A stretch of DNA of 64,000 nucleotides from positions 80,729 to 144,728 of the forward strand of contig NZ_JARXWL010000005.1 of NCBI RefSeq assembly GCF_029893325.1. The letters run 5' to 3'. Numbering within the stretch: the first letter of the stretch is position 1; every line of letters begins with the position of its first letter. Below, piece by piece: positions 45,265 through 53,864 of this stretch. The translations under genes were made by a program, and so were the position numbers. The notes beneath the pieces were generated by a model. It was not told where the DNA came from, did no database searches, and saw only the letters and a list, made by a program, of their open reading frames with translations. Source of the stretch: Enterococcus sp. PF1-24 (GTDB taxonomy: Bacteria > Bacillota > Bacilli > Lactobacillales > Enterococcaceae).

Positions 45265-47811
45265 TTATTCACCGCCGGATTCTGGTGCCGGTGTCGGTGG
45301 TTCTGGTATCTCTGGTTCTGTTTCTGAAGCCGGTGGTTCCGTTTCAGGCGTTGTTGATGAAGCGGGCGGCTCTGTTGATGACTCTGATGAAGAACTTGAG
45401 CTAGATGAGCTACTGCTGTCAGAGCTACTACTATCAGGATTATCTTTATCCTTATCTTTGTCTTTGTCAGCGTCTTTATCTTTATCCTTGTCTTTATCAG
45501 CTTCTTTTCCTTGACCGCTCCAATAACTATCATAGTTAGCCATGGTGCCACCTAAACCAAATTGATATTTGGAAGTAGGAACATCTTGGGTTGCCCATAA
45601 AGAAAGAATATCTTTACCAGGATCTTGAATGGTTGCTCCATTATGTTGGAAACTCCCTTTTTTCAAGCCAGTAAAGCTAGATACATAGACAGAGTTAACA
45701 TCAGGCGCTAATTCAAATTTACGATCAACTGCGAAAATTCCGCTATTTGCTTGATAAAGCCGAGTAGTTAAGTAAGCCATAAAGCGACCTGAGCGAGCTC
45801 CGGTATCACCATACATAACAGCATTGTTATCTTTACCTGACCAATTACTTAAAGTTACAGCTGGATTAGAGACAATTAACCAAGAGTCAACATTATTTTC
45901 AGAAGTCCCTGTTTTACCAGCCCAGCTAGTGTTCGCTAAATTACCATCTAAACTATATAAAATATTTTTGTAGCTAGTTGTGATTCCAGCATCGATGACG
46001 CTCTTTGTGATATCCATCATAATTGAAGCAGCGGCTGGCGAGTAAACTTGCACTGGATCCGCTTCATGTTGATAAATTACATTGCCTTGATTATCAACAA
46101 TTGATTCAATCATATAGCCTTCTTGATAAACACCATTGTTAGCTAAAGTTTGATAGGCATTAGTCATATCTAAAGTTGTAATGACTGTTGAACCTAAAGC
46201 GGCAGATTCTTCTTGCCAACTGTTATCACTAATAGGAAAGTTCATTTTTGATAAATAATTATCATAAACAAAATTAGCCGAACCCATTTTCTTTTGTAGA
46301 TCACGATAAGTATTTACCGCTGTATTATTACTAGAAACTTGTAAAGCTTTACGGACGGTTTGGAAAGTGTTGCTGGCGGTTCCGCCAGCGTTACTAACTG
46401 GTGAACCGTTGGTGTAAGTAGTACTGTAATCAGAGATTAACGATTCCGAACCAATCATTCCTTGATCAATTGCTGGTCCGTAAACAAAAGGTGGTTTTGC
46501 TGTAGAACCAGATTGTCGCATCGTATCAAGAGCGTGATTGTTTTCGCTAGTACCATAATCGCGACCACCTAAAAAGGCTAAAATCTTACCAGTAGAGTTT
46601 TCCATTAAAACACTACCTGTTTCGACAGGAATACCTGAACCGTCATCTAACATATAACCATAATCGTTAACGGCAGCTTCCATCGCATCATAAAGGCTAC
46701 GGTCAATCGTTGAAGTTACCGTATAGCCGCCATTCTCTAATTCCCGACGGGCTTTTGTACGATAGCTTTGGTAAGTTGTTTCTTCAGCAAATTTTTCTTT
46801 TGAAATACCATCAGCTTCAGCATTGTGTTTAGCTAAAGTTTCTACTGAAGCATCTAAAACAGCATAATATAAAAAGCCATGATTATTGGTTTCTACTGTT
46901 TGTTGTGGTAAAAAGTCTTGCGATAAATCATAAGCTTTGGCTTCTTCGTACTCTTCTTTAGTAATGATTTTTTCTCGATACATGTTGAAAAGCACAAAAT
47001 CTTTACGTTCTAAACCATATGAATAGTCTTCTTTTAACTCACCTGTGTTAGTGAAAGGGGAGTAGACAATCGGACTTTGTGGTAAGCCAGCGATAAATGC
47101 CGCCTGGGCTAAATTAACTTCGGAAGCTTTTACCCCGAAAATTCCTAAAGCTGCTTCTTGAACACCCGCAATATTTTGGCCTTTATTATTTCGGCCAAAA
47201 GGTGAGATGTTTAAGTAAGTTGTTACGATTTCATCTTTACTATAAAATTTCTCAGCATGAGCAGCTAACAAAATTTCATTGGCTTTCCGTTGAAAAGTTG
47301 TTTCGTCTGTTAAAACTTGCTGTTTGATTAACTGTTGCGTTAAAGTTGAACCCCCAGAAGAACCGATTCCAGTAGCTTCTGAGATTAAGGCCCGTAAAAC
47401 GGCTTTCGGGACAAAACCTTTATGTTTATAGAAATGCTCATCTTCTGTACTAATAATGGCATTTTTCAAAAGATCAGAGATTTCATCAGAAGCAACGGTT
47501 GTTCTGACTAAATCAGAACTAATTGTCGCGATTCGTTCACCATTGGCATAAGTAATATGAGAAGTTTCGGTAATATTACCGAAAGCCCGATCATAACTTT
47601 CCTTATCTAATAAAGCTGTTTTTTCAACCAAAGAGGCAAAGTAGCCAGCCCCAACTCCGGCTCCTAAAGAACCTAATAAAATGATGGCAACTATGATGAA
47701 AATGAATACTGATTGAAAAACACGTAAAGTTACATTAGCGAAAAAGCTAACATCACCTTCAATTTTTTTCTGAGGTTTCTTTTGTTGATTGGGATTTTCA
47801 CTAGCTGACAA
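45265..47811 (-). CDS. Class A penicillin-binding protein (PBP1b/PbpZ-like)
   Basis: This 848-residue bifunctional cell-wall enzyme starts at TTG 47811 with AGGTGG 10 bases before it. A short cytoplasmic tail and membrane anchor (about residues 30-58) lead to a transglycosylase domain with EDEHFYKHKGF (catalytic Glu), GGSTLTQQL and KANEILLAAHAEKFYSKDEI. The transpeptidase domain has the active Ser in SGSTAKP, SNN and KTGT. After residue 765 comes a low-complexity tail: an Asp-Lys repeat, a polyserine run and a Pro/Glu/Thr stretch. The divergent tyrS neighbour matches the PBP1b-tyrS arrangement I recall from streptococci; the PbpZ name used in enterococci may apply. Confidence 0.95.
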   Translation of the reverse strand: MSASENPNQQKKPQKKIEGDVSFFANVTLRVFQSVFIFIIVAIILLGSLGAGVGAGYFASLVEKTALLDKESYDRAFGNITETSHITYANGERIATISSDLVRTTVASDEISDLLKNAIISTEDEHFYKHKGFVPKAVLRALISEATGIGSSGGSTLTQQLIKQQVLTDETTFQRKANEILLAAHAEKFYSKDEIVTTYLNISPFGRNNKGQNIAGVQEAALGIFGVKASEVNLAQAAFIAGLPQSPIVYSPFTNTGELKEDYSYGLERKDFVLFNMYREKIITKEEYEEAKAYDLSQDFLPQQTVETNNHGFLYYAVLDASVETLAKHNAEADGISKEKFAEETTYQSYRTKARRELENGGYTVTSTIDRSLYDAMEAAVNDYGYMLDDGSGIPVETGSVLMENSTGKILAFLGGRDYGTSENNHALDTMRQSGSTAKPPFVYGPAIDQGMIGSESLISDYSTTYTNGSPVSNAGGTASNTFQTVRKALQVSSNNTAVNTYRDLQKKMGSANFVYDNYLSKMNFPISDNSWQEESAALGSTVITTLDMTNAYQTLANNGVYQEGYMIESIVDNQGNVIYQHEADPVQVYSPAAASIMMDITKSVIDAGITTSYKNILYSLDGNLANTSWAGKTGTSENNVDSWLIVSNPAVTLSNWSGKDNNAVMYGDTGARSGRFMAYLTTRLYQANSGIFAVDRKFELAPDVNSVYVSSFTGLKKGSFQHNGATIQDPGKDILSLWATQDVPTSKYQFGLGGTMANYDSYWSGQGKEADKDKDKDKDADKDKDKDKDNPDSSSSDSSSSSSSSSSSESSTEPPASSTTPETEPPASETEPEIPEPPTPAPESGGE

Positions 47812-48252
47812 AAGAAAATAACCACCTTTCCTACTATAAAAGCAGCGTCCTTTGTTTGTTAAGACAAACTTTTAACGCAATTAAAATTTCTTGATTAAAA
47901 AACTTTCTACCCGTCATTATACCAAATAAGCGATTCATTGGGTAGTAATCAAAGAGAAACTTATAAAATATCCCCAATTTTAAACTAATGTTCGTTAAAA
48001 TCAGGATTATTTTTAAAAAAGTTGCTGTTAAATGCTAAATTTCAAAAAAGAAGGCTGGAAATTAGTAAAAAAACTTAGGTAAATTAAGCTGAACTACTTT
48101 TATTTCTTTTTCATTTCAGTTAAGATAAATAGGTATATATAAAATTTGTTAAAGAAATTTTAGTTAAGTAAGTTGTTAGTGCTTGAAATGTATGAGTAAT
48201 CAGCATTTTTGCCAAAAAAGCTAACGACTGCATATTATTAGGAGGAATAAAA
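47812..48252. other. 441-base divergent region between PBP1b and tyrS
   Basis: No gene was seen. A small hairpin (GTTTGT/ACAAAC near 47855-47871) lies in the PBP leader. An extended -10 for the PBP gene is at 47916-47924 (minus strand). On the tyrS side no T-box motif (AGGGTGGNACCGCG) and no confident promoter could be found. Confidence 0.5.
47916..47924 (-). promoter_or_regulatory. Extended -10 promoter of the PBP gene
   Basis: On the minus strand it reads TGG-TATAAT, about 105 bases before the TTG start; no good -35 is present. Confidence 0.6.
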
Positions 48253-49515
48253 ATGAGTTCAGACTTTTTTCAAGAGCTGAAGCAGCGGGGATTAGTTCAT
48301 CAAGTAACGGATGAAGCTGCCTTAGAAAAACAATTAAACGAAGAGTCTGTGAAGTTATATATAGGTTTTGACCCAACGGCTGATAGCTTACATATCGGGC
48401 ATCTATTACCAATTTTAACTTTACGTCGTTTTCAACAAAATGGTCATGTGCCAATTGCCTTAGTTGGTGGTGGGACGGGCATGATTGGCGATCCTTCCTT
48501 TAAGGACGCTGAGCGCCAACTGAATACTTTAGATACCGTTAAAAACTGGTCACAAAGTATTAAAAATCAATTATCACGTTTTATTGATTTTGAAGATGAA
48601 AAAAATCCAGCGATTATTGCCAATAACTACGACTGGTTAGGAGAAATCAGCTTAATTGATTTCTTACGGGATGTAGGTAAAAACTTTACAATTAACTACA
48701 TGATGAGTAAAGAAAGTGTGAAACGCCGGATCGAAACGGGGATTTCTTACACTGAATTTGCTTACCAATTACTACAAGCTTATGATTTCTTGAATTTATA
48801 TGAAAAACATGGTTGCCTATTACAATTAGGTGGTAGTGATCAATGGGGCAACATCACTTCAGGTATTGAATTATTGCGTCGTGAAAAAGAAGTGCAAGGT
48901 TTTGGTTTAACCATGCCTTTAATTACTAAAGCTGACGGTACGAAATTTGGTAAAACTGAAGGAAACGCCGTTTGGTTAGATGCTGATAAAACTTCACCTT
49001 ACGAATTTTATCAATTCTGGATTAATACCGATGATCGCGATGCGGTGAAATTCTTGAAATACTTCACTTTCTTAACGATTGAAGAAATTGCTGAAATTGA
49101 AGCTGCCTTTACAGCTGCGCCAGAACAACGGGCAGCCCAAAAAGCTTTAGCGAAAGAAGTAACGACTTTAGTTCATGGTGAAGCAGCTTACCAACAAGCC
49201 GTGCATATTTCTGAAGCGCTATTTAGTGGCGATTTGAAAAATCTAACGGCTGAAGAAATTCAACAAGGCTTTAAAGATGTTCCTAGTTATGAAGTTCAAG
49301 CGACTGATAGCTTGAATTTGGTAGATTTGTTAATTACCGCCGGCATTGAAGCTTCTAAACGTCAAGCAAGAGAAGATATTCAAAACGGTGCGATTTACTT
49401 AAATGGTGAACGAAAACAAGAACTTGATTACGTTTTAACTGCTGAAGATAAAATTTCTAATCAATTTACGGTTGTTCGTCGTGGGAAGAAAAAATATTTC
49501 TTGTTGAAATTTTAA
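48253..49515 (+). CDS. tyrS: Tyrosyl-tRNA synthetase
   Basis: This class I synthetase of 420 residues charges tRNA-Tyr. The HIGH motif (residues 47-50, [10 protein letters not shown]) and the KMSKS counterpart KFGKT ([17 protein letters not shown]) are present. [12 protein letters not shown] and YEFYQFWIN are typical of bacterial TyrRS. A C-terminal S4 RNA-binding domain (about 350-415) is present ([19 protein letters not shown]). The ribosome site is AGGAGG. It has no visible T-box leader, unlike several tyrS genes of other Firmicutes. Confidence 0.97.
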   Translation: MSSDFFQELKQRGLVHQVTDEAALEKQLNEESVKLYIGFDPTADSLHIGHLLPILTLRRFQQNGHVPIALVGGGTGMIGDPSFKDAERQLNTLDTVKNWSQSIKNQLSRFIDFEDEKNPAIIANNYDWLGEISLIDFLRDVGKNFTINYMMSKESVKRRIETGISYTEFAYQLLQAYDFLNLYEKHGCLLQLGGSDQWGNITSGIELLRREKEVQGFGLTMPLITKADGTKFGKTEGNAVWLDADKTSPYEFYQFWINTDDRDAVKFLKYFTFLTIEEIAEIEAAFTAAPEQRAAQKALAKEVTTLVHGEAAYQQAVHISEALFSGDLKNLTAEEIQQGFKDVPSYEVQATDSLNLVDLLITAGIEASKRQAREDIQNGAIYLNGERKQELDYVLTAEDKISNQFTVVRRGKKKYFLLKF

Positions 49516-49529
49516 AAATTAATTATGTT

Positions 49530-49573
49530 GAAACTGGGTTGACTACTGATGTTAAGTGGCCCAGTTTCTTTTT
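49530..49573 (+). terminator. tyrS terminator
   Basis: GAAACTGGG (49530-49538) pairs with CCCAGTTTC (49560-49568), then six T. Confidence 0.85.
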
Positions 49574-49597
49574 TACAAGGATATTTGGAGGATATTT

Positions 49598-50503
49598 ATG
49601 GGAGAAGTTTTAAAAAATACTGGGGCATTATTTGCAATTTTATTACTAGGTTATTTGTTGAAAAGATTAGATATTTTAAGTAAAGATGACGGTTCACGGC
49701 TTTCAATTATTATTTTAAATGTAACTTTGCCGGCTGCGGTCATTAATAATTTAGCTACGCTGCAAATTGATCCGAAATTATTGATTTTAGCTGTGCTGGG
49801 CATTCTTTTTAATTTGTTGTTAATTATTATCGGCTATTTTTCAGCAACGAAAAAAACTTTGCCACAACAAAAGTTTTTAATGTATAGTGTTTCTGGTTAT
49901 AATATTGGAAATTTTACGATTCCTTTCACGCAAGCTTTTTTACCAGCTGCTTTGCCGCTGTTGGCTTTGTTTGATTTAGGCAATAGTGTGATGTTGGCAG
50001 GCGGTACGACTTTAGCGATTGATGCGTTAACTAAAGATGGCGAAAGTAATAATTTTATCGGAGTTGTTAAAAAATTATTTGGTTCACCGACTTTTTTGAC
50101 CTATTTAATTATGTTTGGCTTACGTTATTTTGAAATTACGATTCCTAGCGCTGTTTTGTCGGTAACAACAATTGCTGGTGGCGCTAATACGTTTCTTTCG
50201 ATGTTTATGATTGGTTTATTTTTAGATTTGTATTTACCTAAAGATTTTCATCAAGGGGTAGTTAAAGTTTTAGGAGTGCGCTATTTAACCGGAATTGTTA
50301 TGGGCTTGATAATTGTTTTACTACCGCTGCCACAAATGCTAACGATTGTTTTATGTTTATTGTGTGTGGGGCCGATGAGCACGTTTGGCGTGATTAACAG
50401 TGTTAAAGCTGGCATGGCCGAAGAAGCGGTAGGTTTTGCTTCCTCAGCTAGTTTTTTGATTAGCTTTTTATTGATGACTGGCGTCTTAATGGTATTTTTA
50501 TAA
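49598..50503 (+). CDS. AEC family transporter (auxin efflux carrier/malate permease type)
   Basis: The protein has 301 residues from the ATG at 49598, preceded by TTGGAGGA; the frame is open upstream but overlaps the tyrS terminator. Ten membrane segments in two sets of five fit the AEC fold. NVTLPAAVINNLATLQI and YNIGNFTIPFTQAFLP carry the helix-breaking residues of the family. Bacterial members move malate, other organic acids or amino acids; the substrate here is unknown. nfo follows on the same strand 76 bases later. Confidence 0.88.
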   Translation: MGEVLKNTGALFAILLLGYLLKRLDILSKDDGSRLSIIILNVTLPAAVINNLATLQIDPKLLILAVLGILFNLLLIIIGYFSATKKTLPQQKFLMYSVSGYNIGNFTIPFTQAFLPAALPLLALFDLGNSVMLAGGTTLAIDALTKDGESNNFIGVVKKLFGSPTFLTYLIMFGLRYFEITIPSAVLSVTTIAGGANTFLSMFMIGLFLDLYLPKDFHQGVVKVLGVRYLTGIVMGLIIVLLPLPQMLTIVLCLLCVGPMSTFGVINSVKAGMAEEAVGFASSASFLISFLLMTGVLMVFL

Positions 50504-50578
50504 GCATAATAGTTGTTTCAAAGCAGAAAGTTCGCTATGTTTAAAGTAACGAAATCGCAGATGAAAAGGAGCAAAAAA

Positions 50579-51472
50579 ATGCTAATTGGATCACATGTAA
50601 GTATGAGCGGTAAAAAAATGTTATTAGGGGCAGCTGAAGAAGCCGCTAGCTATGGCGCAACCACTTTTATGATTTATACTGGTGCCCCGCAAAATACTCG
50701 CCGTAAAAGCGTGGAGGAAATGAATATTGAGTTAGGGCAAGCTTTTATGCAAGAGCATAACTTAACGCACATGGTGGTACATGCCCCTTATATTATCAAT
50801 TTAGGCAACACTATTAAACCGGAAAATTTTGGTTTTGCGACGCAATTTTTAAGAGAAGAAATTCAACGGGCGCAAGCTTTAGGTGCAACTCAAATTACTA
50901 TGCACCCAGGGGCTCACGTTGGCGCTGGCGTTGATGCGGGGTTACAACAAATTATTAAAGGTTTAAATGAAGTGCTTACTAAAGAACAAATTCCTCAAAT
51001 CGCTTTAGAAACTATGGCGGGAAAAGGCACGGAGCTAGGGCGGAATTTTGAAGAGTTAGCGACGATTATTAATGGTGTGACGTTAAATGAAAAACTTTCT
51101 GTGACGATTGATACTTGCCATTTAAACGATGCCGGTTATAACGTAAAAGAAGATTTTGACGGGGTACTAAAAGAATTTGATGATGTAATTGGCTTAGATC
51201 GTTTAAAAGTTGTTCACGTCAACGATTCTAAAAATCCTCGCGGTGCTGGTAAAGATCGCCACGCCAATCTTGGTTTTGGTACGATTGGTTTTGAGGCTTT
51301 AAATAAAGTGGTTCATCATCCGCAATTGATAGAGCTACCTAAAATTTTAGAGACACCTTATGTGGGGCCCGATAAAAAAACAGCTTATGCCCCTTATAAA
51401 AAAGAAATTGCGATGTTAAAAGCGCAAACTTTTGATGAAACAGCTTTCCCCGAAATTGATTATCAGGTGTAA
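50579..51472 (+). CDS. nfo: Endonuclease IV
   Basis: This zinc-dependent AP endonuclease repairs abasic sites. The protein has 297 residues from the ATG at 50579, directly after AAAAGGAGC. Metal-binding and structural motifs are present: [79 protein letters not shown] and ILETPY. The frame extends 22 codons upstream without a ribosome site. It shares its strand with the AEC gene but no functional link is evident. Confidence 0.96.
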   Translation: MLIGSHVSMSGKKMLLGAAEEAASYGATTFMIYTGAPQNTRRKSVEEMNIELGQAFMQEHNLTHMVVHAPYIINLGNTIKPENFGFATQFLREEIQRAQALGATQITMHPGAHVGAGVDAGLQQIIKGLNEVLTKEQIPQIALETMAGKGTELGRNFEELATIINGVTLNEKLSVTIDTCHLNDAGYNVKEDFDGVLKEFDDVIGLDRLKVVHVNDSKNPRGAGKDRHANLGFGTIGFEALNKVVHHPQLIELPKILETPYVGPDKKTAYAPYKKEIAMLKAQTFDETAFPEIDYQV

Positions 51473-51638
51473 AAAGGTTTTATTAGCTGTTAAATGGAGT
51501 TGAAAGTAACTTAATTGAGCTTTTTCAGAAGATTTTTAAGAGAAAATGAATTTTTTTAAGAAAACTGCTTTTCTTTTTCTACAAGTTCTAGTAGAATAAT
51601 TTCTTGAGAGCAATTTATTAGAGAGGAGAGATTTAATT

Positions 51639-51887
51639 ATGTCAACAGGAATGGTAATTCTAATCGCGGTTATCGCTTTGGCTGTGGGAGCAGTTGGTGG
51701 TTTCTTTATCGCAAGAAAATATTTAGAAAAATATCTGCAAGAAAATCCTCCTTTTAATGAGGAATTAGTACGTACAATGATGCAGTCAATGGGGCAAAAG
51801 CCTTCTGAGAAAAAAGTTCGTCAAATTACAGCTCAATTACAAGGTCAAGCTAAGAGCCAAAATGCTAAAGACAAAAAAGCTAAGTAA
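51639..51887 (+). CDS. YneF-like small membrane protein (UPF0154)
   Basis: The protein has 82 residues: one N-terminal membrane segment (about 5-25, glycine-rich VGAVGGFFIARKYLEKYL) and a charged cytoplasmic tail. The hallmark NPPFNEELVRTMMQSMGQKPSEKKVRQI identifies the UPF0154/YneF family. AGAGAGGAGAG precedes the ATG. Function unknown. It ends before a terminator hairpin. Confidence 0.9.
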   Translation: MSTGMVILIAVIALAVGAVGGFFIARKYLEKYLQENPPFNEELVRTMMQSMGQKPSEKKVRQITAQLQGQAKSQNAKDKKAK

Positions 51888-51916
51888 TTTTTGAATTTTT
51901 TAAGACACACGTATGT

Positions 51917-51948
51917 AAAACGAGCAGAATTTTTCTGGTCGTTTTTTT
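51917..51948 (+). terminator. Terminator after the yneF-like gene
   Basis: AAAACGA-CAG pairs with CTG-TCGTTTT around one mismatch, with seven T at the end. Confidence 0.75.
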
Positions 51949-51951
51949 GTT

Positions 51952-51991
51952 GTCCAGCTGCACGAGCTCGCTCCGCTTTTCGGTGTTGTCC
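51952..51991 (-). repeat. Reverse-oriented copy of the 5.3 kb intergenic repeat
   Basis: On the minus strand this reads AAAAGCGGAGCGAGCTCGTG, differing from the copy at 5222 at only two or three positions in 20. It is flanked by two near-identical copies of TGTCCARCTG. It lies between a terminator and the exporter operon, as at the first site, where it also fills intergenic space. Confidence 0.6.
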
Positions 51992-52110
51992 AACTGTGAG
52001 TGTCTGCATTTTTATTTTGTTCAAAAGTAATGATTTGCTCGATCATTGCTTGTCAGATTTTTATAGGAAAGGAGTTAATCGCAAAGGTTAACTAAAAAAG
52101 GAGGTACACG

Positions 52111-53859
52111 ATGTCGATTTATCGAAAATTAGGTTGGTTTTTTAAGAAAGAGAAAAAAACTTATGTGGTTGGGGTAACAGCCCTGATTTTAGTAGCGCTT
52201 TTTCAATTGATTCCCCCAAAAGTAATTGGGATTATCATTGATGAAATTGCTCAAAAAGATTTCACGCTTAAAAAAATTACTTTATGGGTAGCTGTTTTAG
52301 CGGTTGCCGCTTTGTCACAATACATTTTCCGCTATATTTGGCGGGGAAGAATTTGGGGTGGTGCGGCTCGTTTAGAAAAAGAACTTCGCCAGCAATTATT
52401 TACTCATTTTACTAAAATGGATCATACTTTTTATCAAAAATATCGGACAGGGGATTTAATGGCTCATGCGACTAATGATTTAAGCGCAATTCAAAATGTT
52501 GCTGGGGTAGGGATTTTAACTTTTGCTGACTCGATTATTACCGGTGGTGCAACGATTATTGCGATGGTGATATTTGTTGATTGGCGTTTGACGCTGATTG
52601 CTTTAATTCCTTTGCCACTGTTAGCTGTAATGGCGCGGGTTTTAGGAACGAAGCTTCATGAAGCTTTTAGAGAATCGCAAGAAGCTTTTTCTGATTTAAA
52701 TGATAAGACGCAAGAAAGTGTAACCGGCATTAAAGTTATCAAAACTTTTGGTCAAGAAAAAGAAGATTTAGATGATTTTATCAGCAAAACTGAAGCGTCA
52801 ATTGTAAAAAATCGCCGAGTGAATTTTTTAGATGCATTGTTTGATCCGACGATTACTTTAATTATTGGTTGTGCTTATGTGCTGACGATTATTGTCGGCG
52901 GAAAATTTATTATGGACCAAACAATTACCGTTGGGCAGTTAGTTTCTTTTATTAGTTACATTGGGATGTTGGTTTGGCCGATGTTTGCGATTGGTCGTTT
53001 GTTTAACGTTTTAGAGCGGGGCAATGCCAGCTACGACCGGATTAATGAGTTACTGCATGAAAAAAGCCATATTGTTGAAAAAATGGCGGCTGTTAATCAG
53101 CCAGCTAAAGGTCAATTAACCTATGATATAGTTAACTTTAAATATCCTGATGCTGAAAAAGCGACTTTGGAAGACTTACATTTCAAAATTTCTGAAGGCG
53201 GTACTTTAGGCATTGTTGGTAAAACTGGTGCGGGTAAGACCACGATTTTGAAATTATTAATGCGAGAATATGATAATTATCAAGGGGAAATTACGATTGG
53301 CGATGTTGATGTTAAAGACTACAGTTTAGATGCGTTATTGCAATCAACGGGCTATGTGCCACAGGATCATTTCTTATTTTCCATGACGATTCGCGATAAC
53401 ATTCGTTTTGCTAATCCTGATTATACGCAAGCTCAAGTGGAAGAGGCGGCTGCGTTAGCCTTTATTGATGAAGATATTAAAGAATTGCCTGAAAGTTATG
53501 ACACGATGGTAGGAGAACGCGGTGTATCTCTATCAGGTGGGCAAAAACAACGGATTTCAATTGCCCGTGCGTTAATTGTCAATCCTGAGCTACTGATTTT
53601 AGATGATGCTTTATCAGCGGTTGATGCTAAAACCGAAGAAGCGATTTTAACGAATTTGAAAGCTTATCGGGCAGATAAAACGACTATTATTGCTGCTCAT
53701 CGTTTAAGCAGTGTGATGCACGCTCAAGAGATTATCGTTGTTGATGAAGGAAAAATTGTTGAACGAGGAGATCACGAAAGCTTACTAGCTAACGATGGTT
53801 GGTACAATAAAATGTGGCGAAAACAACAACTAGAAGCTAAGATTGAAGGGAGTGACTAA
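52111..53859 (+). CDS. efrA: Heterodimeric multidrug ABC exporter, subunit A (EfrA/YheI-like)
   Basis: The half-transporter has 582 residues: six membrane segments (about 15-300) and an ATPase domain. Walker A is GKTGAGKTT and the signature is canonical LSGGQKQRISIARAL. After Walker B (LLILDD) the catalytic Glu is replaced by Asp (ILDDALSAVD), as in the degenerate site of heterodimeric exporters such as LmrC, BmrC and EfrA. The next gene encodes the partner. AAAAAGGAGG precedes the ATG. Size and synteny favour EfrAB, but another heterodimeric pair cannot be excluded. Confidence 0.85.
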   Translation: MSIYRKLGWFFKKEKKTYVVGVTALILVALFQLIPPKVIGIIIDEIAQKDFTLKKITLWVAVLAVAALSQYIFRYIWRGRIWGGAARLEKELRQQLFTHFTKMDHTFYQKYRTGDLMAHATNDLSAIQNVAGVGILTFADSIITGGATIIAMVIFVDWRLTLIALIPLPLLAVMARVLGTKLHEAFRESQEAFSDLNDKTQESVTGIKVIKTFGQEKEDLDDFISKTEASIVKNRRVNFLDALFDPTITLIIGCAYVLTIIVGGKFIMDQTITVGQLVSFISYIGMLVWPMFAIGRLFNVLERGNASYDRINELLHEKSHIVEKMAAVNQPAKGQLTYDIVNFKYPDAEKATLEDLHFKISEGGTLGIVGKTGAGKTTILKLLMREYDNYQGEITIGDVDVKDYSLDALLQSTGYVPQDHFLFSMTIRDNIRFANPDYTQAQVEEAAALAFIDEDIKELPESYDTMVGERGVSLSGGQKQRISIARALIVNPELLILDDALSAVDAKTEEAILTNLKAYRADKTTIIAAHRLSSVMHAQEIIVVDEGKIVERGDHESLLANDGWYNKMWRKQQLEAKIEGSD

Positions 53860-53864
53860 GCTTT

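Noticed and set aside
45222..45551. 109-codon minus-strand frame over the PBP tail
   Set aside because: Another frame of the low-complexity DNA of the PBP C-terminus, Lys/Ile and His/Gln-rich only because of the repeats.
48000..48252. T-box riboswitch before tyrS
   Set aside because: Expected for several Firmicute tyrS genes, but no AGGGTGGNACCGCG-like core or antiterminator was found.
51891..52091. 66-codon open frame before the exporter operon
   Set aside because: It crosses a terminator and the dispersed repeat, has no ribosome site and an odd Cys/Phe/Arg-rich composition.
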